A stretch of DNA of 64,000 nt. It comes from SSSZ01 sp036732025. GTDB taxonomy: Bacteria; Pseudomonadota; Gammaproteobacteria; Burkholderiales; Rhodocyclaceae. Both the position numbers and the translations under genes were made by a program. Below the pieces are notes generated by a model, which saw only the letters and a list, made by a program, of their open reading frames with translations, ran no database searches and had not been told where the DNA came from. Below, piece after piece: positions 25,795 through 34,313 of the stretch. Positions within the stretch are counted from its first letter, which is position 1. Every line of letters starts with the position of its first letter. Where the stretch lies: positions 52,036-116,035 of the forward strand of contig DAINDE010000005.1 of the NCBI GenBank assembly GCA_036732025.1. The letters run 5' to 3'.

Positions 25795-26651
25795 ACCCCG
25801 CCAAGCTGCGTCCCTTCCCCATTTCCGTGGTGGCCATGGGGCCCGGTTCCCAGGGCGAAGAAGCCCCGGAATACCTGCCTCTGCCGCAGATGGAGACCTT
25901 CTCCGCCCCCCGCCTGCCGGACAACGCCTCCCCCGAGGCGGTGGCCGCCGCCGGCGAGCTGCTCGGCGCCTTCCGCGAGCGTATGGCGTCGGTGGGCTTC
26001 GCCGGCGGCGCCCAGCTCGACCTGCTGCCCCTGCGGCCCTCCCTGCGGGAAATCATCAACCAGTCCCTCGGCTTCGGTGAGGTCAGCGCTTTCACCACCG
26101 CGCCCCAGCACTGGCGCGTCCAGGAAAGCGCCTTCGCCGGCCTGTGGCGGGTGTTGAAGCTGGCCGACGACGGGCGCGTCCTGGTGGACCGCCTGGAGAC
26201 CGGCCCCATTCCCGCCGTCCTCGGCGAAATGATGCTGGCCACCGCCGCCGGCGACCTGCCGCCGCCCGCCTACCCCGACGGGGTCATGAACGCCGAGGCC
26301 CTGGTCGAGGAAATCCGCCGCCAGGCGGCAGGCTGGCAGCCCAGCGACGGCCCCCACGTCATCAACCTCACCCTGCTGCCGGTGAGCGACGCCGACCTCG
26401 ATACCCTCTACGGCTGGCTCGGCCACCGGGAGGTGTCGCTGCTCTCCCGCGGCTACGGCAACTGCCGCATCACCAGCACGCGCTTGAAGAACGCCTGGTG
26501 GGTGCAGTACTTCAACAGCATGGACACCCTGATCCTCAATTCCATCGAGATCACCGCCATGCCGGACGTGGCGCTCGCCTCCATGGAAGATTTCGCCGAC
26601 ACCCTGGAGCGCCTGGGCGAGTACTTGGATATGATGGCGGAGCCGGCCTGA
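25791..26651 (+). CDS. hoxQ: HoxQ, hydrogenase small-subunit maturation factor
   Basis: HyaF/HupH family protein, 286 residues from ATG 25791, which overlaps the hoxO stop. Recognisable family blocks are GPGSQ near the N-terminus, VINLTLLPVSDADL, and the C-terminal SRGYGNCRITSTRLKNAWWV segment. It works with HoxO on the iron-sulfur subunit. A 76-base gap separates it from hoxR. Confidence 0.9.
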   Translation: MNPAKLRPFPISVVAMGPGSQGEEAPEYLPLPQMETFSAPRLPDNASPEAVAAAGELLGAFRERMASVGFAGGAQLDLLPLRPSLREIINQSLGFGEVSAFTTAPQHWRVQESAFAGLWRVLKLADDGRVLVDRLETGPIPAVLGEMMLATAAGDLPPPAYPDGVMNAEALVEEIRRQAAGWQPSDGPHVINLTLLPVSDADLDTLYGWLGHREVSLLSRGYGNCRITSTRLKNAWWVQYFNSMDTLILNSIEITAMPDVALASMEDFADTLERLGEYLDMMAEPA

Positions 26652-26727
26652 CTTGCCGTCGGGGGCGCAGTCCTTGCGTCCCGATGGCTTTCAGAGCATC
26701 GTGGATGCGGTTTCTGAAGGATAGATC

Positions 26728-26928
26728 ATGCGCTTCGAAGGTTCCTTTCACGGGGTCCGGCCGGAAGACCGGCTGGAATGCGGTATCTGCTGGTGGGTAT
26801 ACGACCCCGGGCAGGGCGACGAGGTGCGTGGCATCCCCCCCGGCACTCCCTTCGCCGACCTGCCCGACGACTGGTGCTGCCCGGGCTGCGACGCCCCCCG
26901 GCACAAGTTCATGCTGATCAAGGATTGA
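26728..26928 (+). CDS. hoxR: HoxR, hydrogenase-associated rubredoxin
   Basis: A 66-residue rubredoxin (HupI family) with two cysteine pairs, CGIC and CPGC, and the typical YDPGQGD and PDDWCCPGCDAP segments. In this family it is needed for assembly of the O2-tolerant small subunit under air. Its presence agrees with the 4Fe-3S signature in HoxK. Confidence 0.93.
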   Translation: MRFEGSFHGVRPEDRLECGICWWVYDPGQGDEVRGIPPGTPFADLPDDWCCPGCDAPRHKFMLIKD

Positions 26929-26935
26929 ACCCGTC

Positions 26936-27406
26936 GTGACCTCCCGGGCCGTCCATCCCGCGCCGCTGCTGGAAGCCGTTTTCCGCGCCGTAGCCGCCGG
27001 CCCCATGGCCGACGTGCCCCTCTGCAACGCCGCCCTGGCCGTGGAAGCCGTCGGCTTCCGCCTGGCTCCCGACGGCCACTGGATCGGCGCCCTGGTCACC
27101 CCCTGGGCCGTCAATCTCCTGCGCCTGCCGGGAGAGGCCGGCGACTGGCCCGTGGCGGCGGCGGGCAGCAAGGTGGACTGGCGCTTCCCGTCCGGCGACT
27201 ACGAATTCACCATCGCCGAGGAAGCCACCCTGGGGCGCTACCACCTCTGCTCCCTGTTCTCCCCCGCCGGGGAATTCGACAGCCACGAGGCGGCGCGGCT
27301 CACGGCCCTGGCCGCGGTCGAAGCCCTGCTGCAACCACCCCTGGCCGCCGCCCCCGCCGTGGCGCCGGCCGCCTCCCGCCGCGCCTTCCTGGGGTTGGGG
27401 CGATGA
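26936..27406 (+). CDS. hoxT: HoxT, HybE/HupJ-family hydrogenase chaperone
   Basis: A 156-residue protein starting at GTG 26936, seven bases after hoxR. The region MADVPLCNAALAVEAVGF followed by GALVTPWAVNLL is typical of the HybE hydrogenase-assembly chaperone family. Its order between hoxR and hoxV is that of Ralstonia eutropha. It overlaps hoxV by 4 bases (ATGA). Confidence 0.85.
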   Translation: MTSRAVHPAPLLEAVFRAVAAGPMADVPLCNAALAVEAVGFRLAPDGHWIGALVTPWAVNLLRLPGEAGDWPVAAAGSKVDWRFPSGDYEFTIAEEATLGRYHLCSLFSPAGEFDSHEAARLTALAAVEALLQPPLAAAPAVAPAASRRAFLGLGR

Positions 27407-28344
27407 GCACGGCCGGCGTACTCGCCGTCACCGCCCGCTTCGCCGGGGGGTGCCTCGCCACCCCGGAAGTCCTGCTGCAGCGGCCACCGGTGACCCGCCT
27501 GTTCATCGGCCAGTTGCCCGAGGCGGTGGTCAAGACCATTCCCTATCTCTATACCCTCTGCGCCCAGGCCCAGCGTGCCGCCGCCCAGGCCGCCCTGGAC
27601 GCGGCCCGCGGCGAACCCCTGCACCCCGCCGACGCCGCGCCCCTGTGGAGCGAAATGCTGCACGAGCACCTCTGGCGCCTGCTCCTCGACTGGCCCCAGG
27701 CCCTGGCCGTGCCCCAGGCCCGGGAGGCCCTGGCGGCCTGGCGCAATGCCCGTACCGGCGACAGCCTGGTGGTGGCGACGGAGCGGGTGCTGACCGAAAC
27801 CCTCCTCGGCATCGCCCCCGCCGCCTGGCAGGGCGCCCCCGCTCCCGGCTCCCTGGCCGCCCGCTGCCTGGCCGTCCTCGGGGACGGCGCAATACCGGCC
27901 GATTTTGATCTGCCGCCCTTGACGCCCGCCGCCTGGCTCGCATACTGGCAGGATGAAGCGGCCGGCGAGCCCGCCGTGCTGCAGCCGGCCTCCGTGGCCG
28001 ACGCCTACCGGCAGCGCTTGCAGGAAACTGTCCTCGCCGCCCGCGCCCTGGCCGCCGGCGCGCCCTACCCCATTGCCGCGGCCGGCGAGGGCGATCGGGG
28101 CGTCGGCCAGACCCTTACCGCCCGCGGCGTGCTGACCCACGCCGTGCGTCTGGAAGGCGGCAAGGTCGCGGCCTACAGCGTATGGGCCCCCACCGACTGC
28201 CACTTCGCCGATGGCAGAGGCCTCGCCGCCCTGGTGGCGGGCAAGCAGTGGCCGGACCTGGCGGCGGCGCGGCGGGGGCTGGAGCGGGCGGTGCTGGCTC
28301 TGGATCCCTGCCTGCCCTATGAATTGAAGGTGAGTCATGCATGA
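27403..28344 (+). CDS. hoxV: HoxV (HupK family), scaffold for hydrogenase active-site assembly
   Basis: A 313-residue protein resembling a degenerate large subunit. The C-terminal half keeps TLTARGVLTHAVRLEGGKVAAYSVWAPTDCHF and ends near LDPCLPYELKVSHA, echoing the DPCxxC end of HoxG but with only one cysteine. In Ralstonia HoxV acts as an intermediate carrier of the Fe(CN)2CO group. It overlaps hypA by 8 bases. Confidence 0.88.
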   Translation: MSTAGVLAVTARFAGGCLATPEVLLQRPPVTRLFIGQLPEAVVKTIPYLYTLCAQAQRAAAQAALDAARGEPLHPADAAPLWSEMLHEHLWRLLLDWPQALAVPQAREALAAWRNARTGDSLVVATERVLTETLLGIAPAAWQGAPAPGSLAARCLAVLGDGAIPADFDLPPLTPAAWLAYWQDEAAGEPAVLQPASVADAYRQRLQETVLAARALAAGAPYPIAAAGEGDRGVGQTLTARGVLTHAVRLEGGKVAAYSVWAPTDCHFADGRGLAALVAGKQWPDLAAARRGLERAVLALDPCLPYELKVSHA

Positions 28345-28678
28345 AATGTCCCTTGCCGAGGGGGTGCTGCAACTGGTGGAAGACACCGCCCGCCGCGAGA
28401 ACGCGGCGCGGGTGAAGACGGTGGTCCTGGAAATCGGCCGCCTCTCGTCGGTGGAGCCGGAGGCCCTGGCCTTCTGTTTCGAGGCCGTGACCCACGGCGG
28501 CATCGCCCAGGGCGCCGCCCTGGAAATCGTGCCGGTGCCGGGGGCCGGCTGGTGCATGGTGTGCAGCGCCACGGTGCCCATGGAAGAATTGTGGGGGGCC
28601 TGCCCCACCTGCGGCAGCCATCAGGTTCAACCCACGGCCGGCACGGAGATGCGGGTCAAGGAAATAGAGATTGAATAG
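28337..28678 (+). CDS. hypA: HypA, nickel-insertion metallochaperone
   Basis: Delivers nickel to the hydrogenase large subunit with HypB. It has 113 residues with the N-terminal nickel site MHEMSL (His2) and a zinc site from two cysteine pairs, CMVC and CPTC. The start lies inside the 3' end of hoxV. Confidence 0.95.
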   Translation: MHEMSLAEGVLQLVEDTARRENAARVKTVVLEIGRLSSVEPEALAFCFEAVTHGGIAQGAALEIVPVPGAGWCMVCSATVPMEELWGACPTCGSHQVQPTAGTEMRVKEIEIE

Positions 28679-28696
28679 GATTTAGGAGACGAGACG

Positions 28697-29896
28697 ATGT
28701 GTACGGTTTGCGGTTGCGGTGCCGGTGAAACCCGCGTCGAGGGCGACGCCCTCCACCCCCACGATCACACCCATGCCCATGCCGACGGCACGGTCCATAG
28801 CCACGGCCACGACCATGGGGGGGACCACGCCCACAGCCACGGCGACACCGCCCTGGCCGGCGCCCATGAGCACGTGCATAGCCACGCCGATGGCACCACC
28901 CACAGCCACGGTCATGTGCACAACGGCGATCACGCCCATCCCCATGCCCACGGCCACCATCACGATGACGAGGCCCACGCCGCCCTGTTGGCCTCCCACC
29001 AGCATGCCCACCGCCATGCCGACGGCACGGTGCACACCCACACCCACGTCCATGCGGGCGACCATGAGCACGGCCATGGCCACACGCACGAACACGGTGT
29101 CGGCGGCGACCTCGACTACGGTACCGGCCCCGCCCGGGCCCACGCGCCGGGCATGAGCCAGAGCCGCATGGTGCAGATCGAGCAGGACATCCTGGCCAAG
29201 AACAACGGCTACGCCGCCGCCAACCGCGCCTGGCTGGACGAGCGCGGCATCTTCGCCCTCAACCTCGTCTCCAGCCCCGGCTCCGGCAAGACCACGCTCC
29301 TCTGCAAGACCATCGAGGCCCTGAAGGACAAGCTCGCCATCACCGTCGTCGAAGGCGACCAGCAGACCTCCAACGACGCCGAGCGCATCCGCGCCACCGG
29401 CGTGCCGGCCCTGCAGATCAACACCGGCAAGGGCTGCCACCTGGACGCCCACATGGTCGGCCACGCCCTGCAGCGCCTGCAGCCGGCCGACGAATCCCTG
29501 TTCCTCATCGAGAACGTCGGCAACCTGGTCTGCCCCGCCGCCTTCGACCTCGGCGAGCAGCACAAGGTAGCCATCCTCTCGGTGACCGAGGGCGAAGACA
29601 AGCCGCTGAAATACCCCGACATGTTCCGGGCCGCCGACGTCATGCTCCTCAACAAGTGCGACCTGCTGCCCTACCTGGATTTCAACGCCGACCTGGCCGA
29701 GGAAAACGCCCGCAAGGTGAATCCCAACCTCACCGTCTTCCGCGTCTCCGCCACCAGCGGCGACGGCATGTCCGCCTGGCTGCGCTGGATCGAGGCCGGG
29801 CTGGAGGCCCAGGCCGGCAAGCGCTCCGACACGGTGGATGCTCTGAAGCGCCGCATCGCCGAGCTGGAAGCCAAACTCGGCGGCCAGCCCGCCTGA
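28697..29896 (+). CDS. hypB: HypB, GTPase with a very long His-rich nickel-storage domain
   Basis: GTPase that drives nickel insertion. It has 399 residues, well above the approximately 220-300 typical of the family. It begins MCTVCGCG, the high-affinity nickel motif. Residues 20-133 hold about 40 histidines in an internally repeated pattern: HADGT-V/T-H-x-H-x-H-x-H-x-GDH occurs three times (starting at 28, 63 and 107). The GTPase domain follows, with P-loop SSPGSGKTT near 192-200 and the NKCDLL motif. The long tract suggests nickel buffering as well as insertion. AGGAGA precedes the ATG. Confidence 0.96.
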   Translation: MCTVCGCGAGETRVEGDALHPHDHTHAHADGTVHSHGHDHGGDHAHSHGDTALAGAHEHVHSHADGTTHSHGHVHNGDHAHPHAHGHHHDDEAHAALLASHQHAHRHADGTVHTHTHVHAGDHEHGHGHTHEHGVGGDLDYGTGPARAHAPGMSQSRMVQIEQDILAKNNGYAAANRAWLDERGIFALNLVSSPGSGKTTLLCKTIEALKDKLAITVVEGDQQTSNDAERIRATGVPALQINTGKGCHLDAHMVGHALQRLQPADESLFLIENVGNLVCPAAFDLGEQHKVAILSVTEGEDKPLKYPDMFRAADVMLLNKCDLLPYLDFNADLAEENARKVNPNLTVFRVSATSGDGMSAWLRWIEAGLEAQAGKRSDTVDALKRRIAELEAKLGGQPA

Positions 29897-29924
29897 ACGG
29901 TACCGTCCGGCGAGGCAAGACAAG

Positions 29925-32231
29925 GTGGTCAGCCAGCGCATCCGCGTCCGCGGCCTGGTGCAGGGCGTCGGCTTTCGCCCCTACGTCTGGCGCCTGGCCC
30001 GGGAACTGGACCTGGCCGGCTGGGTGAGGAATGACGGCGAGGGGGTCGAAATTGCTGCCCACGGCACCCCGACGGCCCTCTCCGCCCTGCTCGAACGCCT
30101 GCCCAAAGAAGCGCCACCCCTGGCCCGCATCGACGCCATCGAGGCGGCCGCCGCCAACGACGCCGCCGGCGAAGGCTTCGCCATCCTCGACAGCGGCGGC
30201 GGTACGGTCGCCACCGCCATCGGCCCCGACACCGCGCTCTGCCCGGACTGCGCCGCCGACCTCTGCGACCCCACCAACCGCCGCTGGCGCTACGCCTTCA
30301 CCACCTGCACCCACTGCGGCCCGCGCTATACGGTAAGCGGCGGCATTCCCTACGATCGGGAAAATACGAGCCTGGCCCCTTTTCCGCTGTGCGCGCCCTG
30401 TGCGGCCGAGTATGCCGACCCTGCCAATCGCCGCTTCCACGCCGAGACCACCTGCTGCCCCGACTGCGGCCCGCGCTTGTCGCTCCTCGATGCCGATGGC
30501 GCCGAACTGCCCGGCGACCCCATCGCCGCTACCCTGACCCTCCTGCGGGCTGGGAAAATCGTCGCCCTCAAGGGTCTGGGCGGCTTCCACCTGGCCTGCG
30601 ATGCCCGCAACGCCGCCGCCGTGGCCGAGCTGCGGGCGCGCAAGCACAGGGAGGAAAAACCCTTCGCCGTCATGGCGCTGAACGCCGCCTCCCTGGCGCC
30701 TTTCGCCCGAGTCGGTCCGGCCGAGGCCGCCCTGCTGGCGGACCCGGCCGCCCCCATCGTCCTCTGCCCCAAGGGCGCTGCCGACCTGCCCGGCATCGCC
30801 CCCGGCCTCGCCTGGCTGGGCGCCATGCTGCCCACCACGCCGCACCATCTGCTGCTCTGGCACGAGGCCGCCGGCCGTCCCGCCGGCACCGCCTGGCGCG
30901 AAGCCGCGAGCGATCTGCTGCTGGTGATGACCAGCGCCAACCCCCACGGCGAGCCCCTGGTCATCGCCAACGACGAAGCCTTGCAGCGCCTCGCCGCGAG
31001 GGGACAAAAAATCGCCGACGCCTTTCTGGTCCATAACCGGGCCATCGTCGTGCGCTGCGACGACTCCTTGGTCCGCCCGACCCTCCAGGGGCCAGCCTTC
31101 ATCCGCCGCGCCCGGGGCTACACGCCCCTGCCCATTCCCCTGGCCGAGGACGGCCCGACGGTGCTGGCCTTCGGCGCCTACCTGAAGAACACGGTGTGCG
31201 TCACCAAGGGCCGCCAGGCCTTCCTCTCCCAGCACATCGGCGGCCTCGACAACGCCGCGGCCATCAGCTTCCAGGAGGAAACGGTGGCCCACCTGCTGGC
31301 CATCCTCGACGTCGAACCGGCCCTGGTCGCCCACGACCTCCACCCGGATTTCCCCTCCACCCACCTGGCCCTGGCCTTCGCCGCCGAACGGGGCATTCCG
31401 GCCATCGCCGTCGGCCACCACCACGCCCATATCGCCGCCATCGCCGCCGAACACGGCCACGACGGCCCGCTGCTCGGCCTCGCCCTCGACGGCGTCGGCC
31501 TTGGCTCCGACGGCGGCGCCTGGGGCGGCGAATTGCTGCAGGTGGACGGCGCCGCCTGCCAGCGCCTCGGCCATCTTCAACCGCTACGCCTTCCCGGCGG
31601 CGACCGGGCGGCCCGGGAACCCTGGCGCATGGCGGTTTCGGCACTGCACGCCGGCGGCCACGGCCACCGCATCGGCGCCTGGCTGGCCAAGCGCCACCCC
31701 GGCCGCGACGCCGGGCCGCTCCTTACCATGCTGGCCCGCGACCTGCGCTGCCCGCCCACCAGCAGCCTGGGGCGGGTGTTCGACGCCGCCGCCGGGCTCC
31801 TCGGTCTGCGGGCCGAAGCCCGCTACGAGGGCCAGGCGGCCATGGAGCTGGAAGGGCTGGCCGCCGGCCATGGCCCGGCAGAACCTCTGACCGACGGGGT
31901 AATCCGCACGGCCGATAGGCTGGATTTCGCGCCGCTGCTATCCTTCCTCGCCGACTGCGACGATGCCGCCCATGGCGCTGCCGTCTTCCACGCCACCGTG
32001 GCCCGCGGGCTGGCGGATTGGGTCAGCGCCGCGGCGCAGGCATCGGGGCTGACGACCGTTGCCTGCGGCGGCGGCTGCGCCATGAACGCCGTCCTCATGA
32101 CCGCCCTGCGGGGACATCTGGAGGACGCCGGCCTGAAACTGCTGGAAGCCCGCCGGGCGCCGCCCAACGACGGCGGCCTCGCCCTCGGCCAGGCCTGGGT
32201 GGCCCGGCAACTGCACAAGGAGACGAACTGA
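29925..32231 (+). CDS. hypF: HypF, carbamoyltransferase for cyanide-ligand synthesis
   Basis: Converts carbamoyl phosphate to the thiocarbamate on HypE that becomes the CN ligands. It has 768 residues from GTG 29925. Domains in order are acylphosphatase (RVRGLVQGVGFRPYVWRLA, about 1-90), a zinc-finger-like pair (CPDCAADLCDP...CTHCGPRY and CCPDCGPRLS), a YrdC-like domain (LKGLGGFHLACDA), and a Kae1-like C-terminal domain (VGHHHAHIAA, VACGGGCAMNAVL). Full length and intact motifs. Its final A overlaps the hypC ATG. Confidence 0.96.
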   Translation: MVSQRIRVRGLVQGVGFRPYVWRLARELDLAGWVRNDGEGVEIAAHGTPTALSALLERLPKEAPPLARIDAIEAAAANDAAGEGFAILDSGGGTVATAIGPDTALCPDCAADLCDPTNRRWRYAFTTCTHCGPRYTVSGGIPYDRENTSLAPFPLCAPCAAEYADPANRRFHAETTCCPDCGPRLSLLDADGAELPGDPIAATLTLLRAGKIVALKGLGGFHLACDARNAAAVAELRARKHREEKPFAVMALNAASLAPFARVGPAEAALLADPAAPIVLCPKGAADLPGIAPGLAWLGAMLPTTPHHLLLWHEAAGRPAGTAWREAASDLLLVMTSANPHGEPLVIANDEALQRLAARGQKIADAFLVHNRAIVVRCDDSLVRPTLQGPAFIRRARGYTPLPIPLAEDGPTVLAFGAYLKNTVCVTKGRQAFLSQHIGGLDNAAAISFQEETVAHLLAILDVEPALVAHDLHPDFPSTHLALAFAAERGIPAIAVGHHHAHIAAIAAEHGHDGPLLGLALDGVGLGSDGGAWGGELLQVDGAACQRLGHLQPLRLPGGDRAAREPWRMAVSALHAGGHGHRIGAWLAKRHPGRDAGPLLTMLARDLRCPPTSSLGRVFDAAAGLLGLRAEARYEGQAAMELEGLAAGHGPAEPLTDGVIRTADRLDFAPLLSFLADCDDAAHGAAVFHATVARGLADWVSAAAQASGLTTVACGGGCAMNAVLMTALRGHLEDAGLKLLEARRAPPNDGGLALGQAWVARQLHKETN

Positions 32232-32476
32232 TGTGTCTGGCGATTCCCGCCCAAGTGATCGAACTGCGCGACGGCGACAACGCCGTGGTGGACCTGGCCG
32301 GGGTGAAGAAGGAGATTTCCCTCTCCCTGGTGGACGGCGTGGCGGTGGGCGATTACGTCATCGTCCATGTCGGCTATGCGCTCAACAAGCTCGACCCCGA
32401 GGAGGCGGAAAAGACCCTGGCCCTCTTTGCCGAAATGGGCGGCGCGCTGCCCGGCGACGACCCGGTCATCCACTGA
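32231..32476 (+). CDS. hypC: HypC, general iron-cofactor chaperone
   Basis: An 81-residue HypC-family protein beginning MCLAIPAQV with the essential Cys2. With HypD it carries the Fe(CN)2CO unit to large-subunit precursors. A GAGACGAACTG leader precedes the ATG. It overlaps hypD by one base (TGATG). Confidence 0.95.
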   Translation: MCLAIPAQVIELRDGDNAVVDLAGVKKEISLSLVDGVAVGDYVIVHVGYALNKLDPEEAEKTLALFAEMGGALPGDDPVIH

Positions 32477-33618
32477 TGAAATACATCGACGAATTCCGCG
32501 ACGGCGAGGTGGCCAAAGGACTGGCCGCCGCCATCCGTGCCGAGGCCAACCCTGCGCGGCGCTACCACTTCATGGAGTTCTGCGGCGGCCACACCCACGC
32601 CATTTCCCGCTACGGCGTCTCCGACCTCTTGCCCGACAACGTGCGCATGATCCACGGCCCCGGCTGCCCGGTCTGCGTCCTGCCCATCGGCCGGGTGGAC
32701 CAGGCCATCCGCCTGGCCCTCGAAGAAGGCGTCACGCTCTGTACCTACGGCGACTGCCTGCGGGTGCCGGCCTCCGACAGCCTCTCGCTGCTGAAGGCCA
32801 AGGCCAAGGGCGGCGACATCCGCATGGTCTATTCCAGCGCCGACGCCGTGACGCTCGCCCAGAAACACCCGGAAAAGCAGGTGGTGTTCTTCGCCATCGG
32901 TTTCGAGACGACGACGCCGCCCACCGCAGTGGCCATCAAGCAGGCCCAGGCCCTCGGCCTCACCAATTTCTCCGTGCTCTGCTGCCACGTGCTAACCCCC
33001 TCGGCCATTTCCAGCATTCTGGAGTCGCCGGAGGTGCGCCAGTACGGCACCGTGCCCCTCGACGGCTTCATCGGCCCGGCCCACGTCTCCACCATCATCG
33101 GCAGCCGCCCCTACGAGTTCTTCGCCGAGGAATACCGGAAGCCGGTAGTCATCGCCGGCTTCGAGCCCCTCGACGTCATGCAGGCCATCCGCATGCTCAT
33201 CCGCCAGGTGAACGAGGGCCGGGCGGAGGTGGAGAACGAGTTCTCCCGCGCCGTTTCCCGGGACGGCAACGTCAAGGCCCAGCAACTGGTGGCCGAGGTC
33301 TTCGAGCTGCGCCGGGCCTTCGAATGGCGCGGCCTCAACGTGGTGCCCTACTCGGCGCTCCGCATCCGCAAGGAATTCGAGGCCTTCGACGCCGAGAAGC
33401 GCTTTCCTCTGGAGTACCGGTCGGTGCCCGACCACAAGGCCTGCGAATGCGGCGCCATCCTGCGGGGGGTGAAGAAGCCCCAGGACTGCAAGATTTTCGG
33501 CACCGTGTGCACGCCGGAGAATCCGGTCGGTTCCTGCATGGTGTCGTCGGAGGGGGCCTGCGCCGCCCATTACACCTACGGCCGCTACAAGGACGTGGCC
33601 GACGAGGTTTCGCGCTAG
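32476..33618 (+). CDS. hypD: HypD, iron-sulfur scaffold for Fe(CN)2CO assembly
   Basis: Assembles the cyanide/carbonyl iron group with HypC and HypE. It has 380 residues with conserved cysteine motifs: FCGGHTHAI, GPGCPVCVLP, and the 4Fe-4S region including CECGAIL, VCTPENPVGSC and EGACAAHY. The 3' end (GRYKDVADEVSR, then TAG) looks altered: a second copy of the RYKD tail, ending in TGA, lies 160 bases downstream beyond a repetitive palindrome. Confidence 0.95.
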   Translation: MKYIDEFRDGEVAKGLAAAIRAEANPARRYHFMEFCGGHTHAISRYGVSDLLPDNVRMIHGPGCPVCVLPIGRVDQAIRLALEEGVTLCTYGDCLRVPASDSLSLLKAKAKGGDIRMVYSSADAVTLAQKHPEKQVVFFAIGFETTTPPTAVAIKQAQALGLTNFSVLCCHVLTPSAISSILESPEVRQYGTVPLDGFIGPAHVSTIIGSRPYEFFAEEYRKPVVIAGFEPLDVMQAIRMLIRQVNEGRAEVENEFSRAVSRDGNVKAQQLVAEVFELRRAFEWRGLNVVPYSALRIRKEFEAFDAEKRFPLEYRSVPDHKACECGAILRGVKKPQDCKIFGTVCTPENPVGSCMVSSEGACAAHYTYGRYKDVADEVSR

Positions 33619-33755
33619 TTCAACGTGAGCGAAACGATCATGACTCATTCGGCCAACTTTGCTCCGTTCGCCCTGAGCCCGTCGAAGGGCGGTGCGCTAC
33701 GGGCTTCGACAAGCTCAGCCCGAACGGAAGCGGGGAGTTATCGCCGCTACAAGGA
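33581..33755 (+). repeat. Duplicated 13-base hypD-tail sequence flanking the palindrome
   Basis: The 13-mer GCCGCTACAAGGA occurs at 33581-33593 (end of hypD, coding GRYKD) and again at 33743-33755, coding RRYKDIA then TGA at 33763. The second TGA overlaps the TTG start of the next gene (TTGA), the usual junction style of this operon. The simplest reading is that hypD once ended at 33765 and that the palindrome arrival duplicated or rebuilt its tail. Confidence 0.6.
33664..33727. repeat. Repetitive extragenic palindrome between hypD and the HEAGH gene
   Basis: Two 24-base arms, 33664-33687 (starting CCGTTCG, ending GTCGAAG) and 33704-33727 (starting CTTCGAC, ending CGAACGG), are inverted copies with a few mismatches and a 16-base centre. 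Elements of this TTCGACAAGCTCAGCCCGAACG type are widespread in betaproteobacterial genomes. The right arm's complement closely matches the 24 bases inside vgrG at 61221-61244. It may also act as a transcriptional or mRNA-stability element within the hyp operon. Confidence 0.85.
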
Positions 33756-33761
33756 TATCGC

Positions 33762-34313
33762 TTGAAGCCGGAAGTCATCGTCTACGCCGAGGAAACGACC
33801 GGCCGCTGGCAGCCGGTGCGCGGCGCCGCCCTGGTGGCGGCGATCTTCGTCTGCGCCCTGCTGCTGGGCATCCACTGGACCTCCCGCGACGGCTGGATTC
33901 CCCTCCTCGATTCCGCCAACCTCGCCTTCCACGAGGCTGGCCACCCCATCGTCGGCGCCTTCAGCGACCGCCTCATGGTCTATGGCGGCACGATATTCCA
34001 GTTGGCCTTCCCGGCGATAGTGGCCATTCACTTCGCCCGCCGCGGTGAGCCGGCGGGGCTGGCCATGGCCGTGGTCTGGCTGGGGGAGAATCTCCTCAAC
34101 GTCGCCCGCTACATGGCCGACGCCCGGGCCCAGGAACTGCCCCTGGTGGGCGGCGGCGAGCACGACTGGACGGAAATCTTCCTGCGCTGGGGGGTGTTGG
34201 CGAAGGACGTGAAAATCGCCGGCTTCACCCGCTGGCTCGGTTACGCGCTGATGGTCGGAGCGGTGGTCTGGCTCTGGCGGCGCTACCAAGGAAACAAACA
34301 GGAGACATTGTGA
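33762..34313 (+). CDS. Uncharacterised membrane protein with HEAGH metalloprotease-like motif
   Basis: A 183-residue protein of unknown function embedded in the hyp genes. The TTG start at 33762 has AAGGAT six bases upstream. The stop overlaps the hypE GTG (GTGA), so it is translationally coupled to hypE. Hydrophobic segments are at about 20-37, 72-90, 98-114 and 158-172. HEAGH at residues 57-61, just before the second segment, is the zinc-binding pattern of gluzincin and M50-type membrane peptidases. No clear third ligand is identified; E109, D120 or H134 are candidates. It is not part of the classical hox/hyp set I know. It might act in hydrogenase maturation or only be hitch-hiking. Confidence 0.75.
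   Translation: MKPEVIVYAEETTGRWQPVRGAALVAAIFVCALLLGIHWTSRDGWIPLLDSANLAFHEAGHPIVGAFSDRLMVYGGTIFQLAFPAIVAIHFARRGEPAGLAMAVVWLGENLLNVARYMADARAQELPLVGGGEHDWTEIFLRWGVLAKDVKIAGFTRWLGYALMVGAVVWLWRRYQGNKQETL

Noticed and set aside
27403..28344. HoxV as a second catalytic hydrogenase large subunit
   Set aside because: It lacks the N-terminal CxxC and has only one cysteine in the C-terminal motif, so it cannot hold the Ni-Fe site as an enzyme.
28756..29096. Periodic CAC/CAT-rich DNA that could be taken for a CRISPR or tandem-repeat array
   Set aside because: It is the His-rich coding region of hypB; repeats are degenerate, have no spacers and stay in frame.
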